Below, piece by piece: positions 61,186 to 64,000 of a DNA stretch of 64,000 nt. Below the pieces are notes generated by a model, which was given only the letters and a program-made list of their open reading frames with translations, was not told the origin of the DNA and ran no database searches. The stretch comes from Defluviitaleaceae bacterium (GTDB taxonomy: Bacteria > Bacillota > Clostridia > Lachnospirales > WRAX01). A program made the position numbers and the translations under genes. The stretch's first letter is position 1; each line of letters starts with the position of its first letter. The stretch spans positions 1 through 64,000 of the forward strand of contig WQWB01000002.1 of assembly GCA_009785555.1 (NCBI GenBank). The letters run 5' to 3'.

Positions 61186-61526
61186 ACTAAATATCTTACC
61201 GCCCGGCACGAAGCTGCGACTTGCGCACCTCCTCCTCCCGCTGGCGTATCGGTATACAGAAATCTATCTGCAACTTTCCGCCGAGCATAGGTCTCAAACC
61301 CGTACTCCATCGCGCAATCAATTACCTTCATTCCGCAGGATAAATCATGCAGGGCATAATTCAGTTTACGCCAGATTACGTAAGACATCACCGATGTACC
61401 GATAATACGGCTGAAATGAGGAACAGAATAACCTGCGGCATCCGCTATCACCAACGCGTTCATTTCATCCTTAATATTATATTCAATAAAATCCAGCGCA
61501 TTTTGTAACGCTTCGGCATGATTCAT
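61182..61526 (-). pseudogene. AraC-family regulator, truncated and frameshifted
   Basis: The ATG at 61526 has AGGTGA upstream. About 70 residues match the AraC DNA-binding domain: ALQNALDFIEYNIKD, ALVIADAAGYSVPHFSRII and GMKVIDCAMEYGFETYA. Instead of the second helix continuing (YAxFxRAFKREFG), the frame runs into low-complexity sequence and stops in a palindromic repeat. In the +1 frame the same DNA encodes GGKLQIDFCIPIRQREEEVR and a stop, which looks like the C-terminal tail of a GyrI-like effector domain. An internal deletion with frameshift explains both. Confidence 0.6.
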
Positions 61527-61655
61527 AATCATCACCTGCTTTCTTACCATTTAGCTCAACCATATTCCCTTAGGTTATTTAGAGTATATCACAGTTTAAT
61601 GAAAACCTTATCCTAGAATGCTACATTTTTAATAATATACCCAAAGGAGCTTTGC

Positions 61656-62555
61656 ATGAACACCAAAGATATACAAACAATACCGGCAAAATCCATTATA
61701 TACAAAACGCAAAGCCCGAGCGCATGGTTTGGGGTTGACTACAATATGAACATTTACCGCGGTTGCCCCCACGGCTGCATTTACTGCGATAGCAGAAGCG
61801 ACTGCTTCCAAAACAAAGATTTCAATACGGTAACGGTTAAAGAGAATGCCTTACGCATCATCCGCGACGATCTTAAGCGTAAGGTTAAAACGGGCGTGGT
61901 CGGCACGGGCGCGATGAGCGACCCGTACAACCCCGTGGAGCGGGAATTGAGGCTGACACGCAACTCGTTGGAGTTACTGAACGCCTTCGGTTTCGGCGCG
62001 TCCATCGTTACGAAATCGTCGCTGATTACGCGTGATATTGATGTGTTACAAGATATCCAGACCCATTCGCCGACGATAGTGAAGCTCTCCATCACCACGG
62101 CGGACGATAACTTGAGCCGCCAACTGGAGCCATGCGCGTCCGTAACATCCGAAAGGTTTGAGGCTTTGCATACACTTTCCGAAAGCGGTGTTTTCTGCGG
62201 CGTGTTCATTATCCCAATGCTGCCATACATCACCGACAGCGCGGACAATCTTGTGCAATTGCTCCGCATGGCAAAAAACGCCGGAGCTAAATTCGTTTAT
62301 ACTTACATGGGCATGACGCTAAGACCCGGCAGCCGTGAATATTATTATGAGCACCTCGACAAAATTTTACCAGGCACAAAGGAGAAATACATAAAACGCT
62401 ACGGCCTGCGGAAACATTGCCAGTCACCAAATTCAAAAAAATTATGGGGCGTGTTGGCGGAAGAATGTGAGAGGTTGGGGCTGTTGTATGATATGAAAGC
62501 CATTACGTTTTATTATAAATCCGTTTATGCGAATAGGCAGTTGACATTTTTGTAA
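61656..62555 (+). CDS. SPL-family radical SAM protein
   Basis: The 299-residue radical SAM protein has the cluster motif CPHGCIYCDS (CxxxCxxC) near residue 48, preceded by MNIYRGC, and GAMSDPYNPVERELRLTR. These are typical of the spore-photoproduct-lyase-related group often annotated Rv2578c-like. TKSSLITRDIDVL and FIIPMLPYITDS are shared with that group. True spore photoproduct lyase has additional residues not evident here, so the substrate is unassigned. AAAGGAG lies 6 nt before the ATG. Confidence 0.88.
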   Translation: MNTKDIQTIPAKSIIYKTQSPSAWFGVDYNMNIYRGCPHGCIYCDSRSDCFQNKDFNTVTVKENALRIIRDDLKRKVKTGVVGTGAMSDPYNPVERELRLTRNSLELLNAFGFGASIVTKSSLITRDIDVLQDIQTHSPTIVKLSITTADDNLSRQLEPCASVTSERFEALHTLSESGVFCGVFIIPMLPYITDSADNLVQLLRMAKNAGAKFVYTYMGMTLRPGSREYYYEHLDKILPGTKEKYIKRYGLRKHCQSPNSKKLWGVLAEECERLGLLYDMKAITFYYKSVYANRQLTFL

Positions 62556-62743
62556 GATGTAAACAACCATGAAAAGTACGAAACACGTGAAATACGCACC
62601 GTCAATTATACTTGCAGCGAAACCCGTAGCGGCTCGCACCGTCATTGCAGATTAACTCCCAGTTGATCCGCAATCTTATACATCAAACGATTAAACCTTG
62701 ACATTTCTACTTTTTCTATATAAACTATATCATGGTGATGTAT

Positions 62744-63433
62744 ATGAATCAAATTTTAACCCCTACCCAAATAGCAATAGACGGCCCGTCTGGCGCAGGC
62801 AAATCTACGGTTGCGCGCCTTGTTGCAGAGCGTGCCGGTTTTTTCTACGTAGATTCCGGTGCGGTTTACCGTGCCGTCGCATTGGCTTATTATAATCATT
62901 GCGACGATTTAGGCTCTGTAACGGATGAAATACTTACCGATATTTTAAGCCGCACCGAAATAATTGTACAAAACTCACAAAATACGCAAAAAACCATTCT
63001 AAACGGCAAAGACGTTATGGATACAATTCGCACGCCGAAGATAGCCATGGCGGCGTCCGCGCTAGCCGCATACACGCCCGTACGCCGATTCGTTACGGAT
63101 ACAGTGCGTACAGTCGCCGCCAAGGAAAGCGTAGTGATAGACGGGCGAGACATCGGCACGAAAGTTTTGCCTAACGCAAACCTTAAGATATACCTGGACG
63201 CAAGCCCGGAAATACGCGCACGGCGACGGTTTGACGAACTGCAGGCAGCTGGCAAGAACGTGGTGTACAGTGATGTACTGAACGACGTAATCACGCGCGA
63301 CCACAACGACTCCACCCGCGCTCTGGATCCGCTCCGCAAGGCGAACGATGCCGTTACCCTCCTTACGGACAACCTCACCATTAACGATGTTATCGATAAA
63401 ATTCTGTCCCATCTAAAGGAAATTACGGCTTAA
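62744..63433 (+). CDS. cmk: Cytidylate kinase
   Basis: The kinase converts CMP and dCMP to diphosphates. The ~229 residues show Walker A IDGPSGAGKSTVARLVAER, DSGAVYRAVAL, VVIDGRDIGTKVLPNANLKIYLDA and a lid region TRDHNDSTRALDPLRKANDAV. I prefer the ATG at 62744 with GGTGATG upstream; in-frame ATGs at 62732 and 62738 add a few residues. The 176 nt before it contain a CATTGCAGAT/GATCCGCAATCT inverted repeat. The common cmk-rpsA-ispH neighbours are not seen. Confidence 0.95.
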   Translation: MNQILTPTQIAIDGPSGAGKSTVARLVAERAGFFYVDSGAVYRAVALAYYNHCDDLGSVTDEILTDILSRTEIIVQNSQNTQKTILNGKDVMDTIRTPKIAMAASALAAYTPVRRFVTDTVRTVAAKESVVIDGRDIGTKVLPNANLKIYLDASPEIRARRRFDELQAAGKNVVYSDVLNDVITRDHNDSTRALDPLRKANDAVTLLTDNLTINDVIDKILSHLKEITA

Positions 63434-63549
63434 TTCACGTAAACACTTGCGTATAGTTGATAAACATGTGGACACCCCAATTATAGCCTATACGGAAATA
63501 AAATATTATAACTACAGACAATTTATACTAAACACGAAGGAAGCATGTT

Positions 63550-64000
63550 ATGATGCAAATTAAAACAACGCCATTAGAAATACTTGCAAATCTGTCAATT
63601 GAACAGCTTGACTTGGCAAAACAGTTTGTTGACTTAGGAATACGATTAAACTGCTCGGTTAACGTCAAGCACTACCCCAAAGATAAAACATGGAAGTGTA
63701 AATTTACAACAAAGAAACCAAAAAAAAATCTCTTATGTACATTATGGATCACAGACTCGCATGAATGGCTCGTTCAGTTACGTTTATTTAATATTCACAC
63801 ATTTATCGAACTTGTTCAAACACGCTCCGAAAATGTTAAAAATATCATTAAAAGCCATGGCGGGAGTTGCACAGGGTGCAACAACGATTGCGGACGTGTT
63901 GACGATTTTTGCCTAGATAATGTTACATACAATAAATGCTGTATGTGCAATTATGTGTTTAAGAATTTATCTGCAAGCGACTGGGTAAGCGTATTGGAAA
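63550..64000 (+). CDS. Partial unknown protein with a cysteine cluster
   Basis: The frame is open to the right edge (150 codons visible). Two ATGs start it, with AAGGAAG 7 nt upstream. The first 100 residues are a mixed alpha/beta region without a recognised motif. Then GGSCTGCNNDCGRVDDFC and NKCCMCNYVFKNLS give seven or eight cysteines, suggestive of a metal- or zinc-binding module. I do not recognise the family. The unknown gene at 14607 has a comparable Cys-rich end, though the spacing differs. Confidence 0.6.
   Translation, partial: MMQIKTTPLEILANLSIEQLDLAKQFVDLGIRLNCSVNVKHYPKDKTWKCKFTTKKPKKNLLCTLWITDSHEWLVQLRLFNIHTFIELVQTRSENVKNIIKSHGGSCTGCNNDCGRVDDFCLDNVTYNKCCMCNYVFKNLSASDWVSVLE

Overview
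This window looks like a chromosomal stretch of a monoderm anaerobic Firmicute of class Clostridia, probably an uncultured lineage. The markers for that are RNase Y, a Noc-type ParB, the radical-SAM pair TIGR03960/TIGR03936, a DUF4364 protein, a LoaP-type NusG paralog, SLH-domain surface proteins and a heterodimeric multidrug ABC exporter. No rRNA, tRNA or CRISPR array was recognised.

Region A (1-11.7 kb, minus strand) is a long, visibly AT-richer operon that reads off the left edge. A strong promoter and a ~190-nt leader precede loaP. Then come four heptose genes (kinase-only rfaE1, gmhA, gmhB, hldD), a BtrH-like acyltransferase, a thiolase, an acyl carrier protein, a NodU/TobZ carbamoyltransferase, a GT9-like protein, a class III aminotransferase and the start of a second papain-fold protein. 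I read it as an undescribed biosynthetic cluster for a carbamoylated, heptose-containing, acyl-ACP-modified product, or a surface glycan, controlled by processive antitermination. A divergent XRE regulator and ~1 kb of mobile-element debris separate it from the more GC-rich backbone.

Region B (12.8-29 kb) holds housekeeping genes: a GMP synthase lacking its amidotransferase domain, a methyltransferase, an unknown Cys-rich protein, uppP, a secreted S1C protease, rny, DUF4364, a large unknown, the TIGR03960/TIGR03936/RNase G cluster running into GNAT and Nudix genes, a ferritin-like protein and a PLP decarboxylase.

Region C (29-47.3 kb) carries an ABC exporter pair, a CPBP protease, a phosphatase, carbamate kinase, a GIY-YIG protein, a split SLH/Ig-like surface protein, a second SLH protein with a TPR partner, a sugar isomerase-like protein, DUF2264, VOC, a large secreted protein and a small P-loop kinase.

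Region D (47.5-64 kb) carries an Hsp70-VWA fusion, mnmG-rsmG-noc (normally origin-proximal), CoA-transferase subunits split by a repeat element, an EFR1 ferredoxin, a signal peptidase homolog that lacks both catalytic residues, a histidine phosphatase-Nudix fusion, recF, a broken AraC regulator, an SPL-type radical SAM protein, cmk and a partial Cys-rich gene.

Two dispersed repeat families run through the backbone. One is a ~147-bp triple-hairpin element with TATAGAGGAAT ends. The other is a short palindrome beginning GTAGGGGCG, which occurs in tandem after rny, upstream of an isomerase gene (creating decoy mini-ORFs) and, diverged, in frame inside mnmG.
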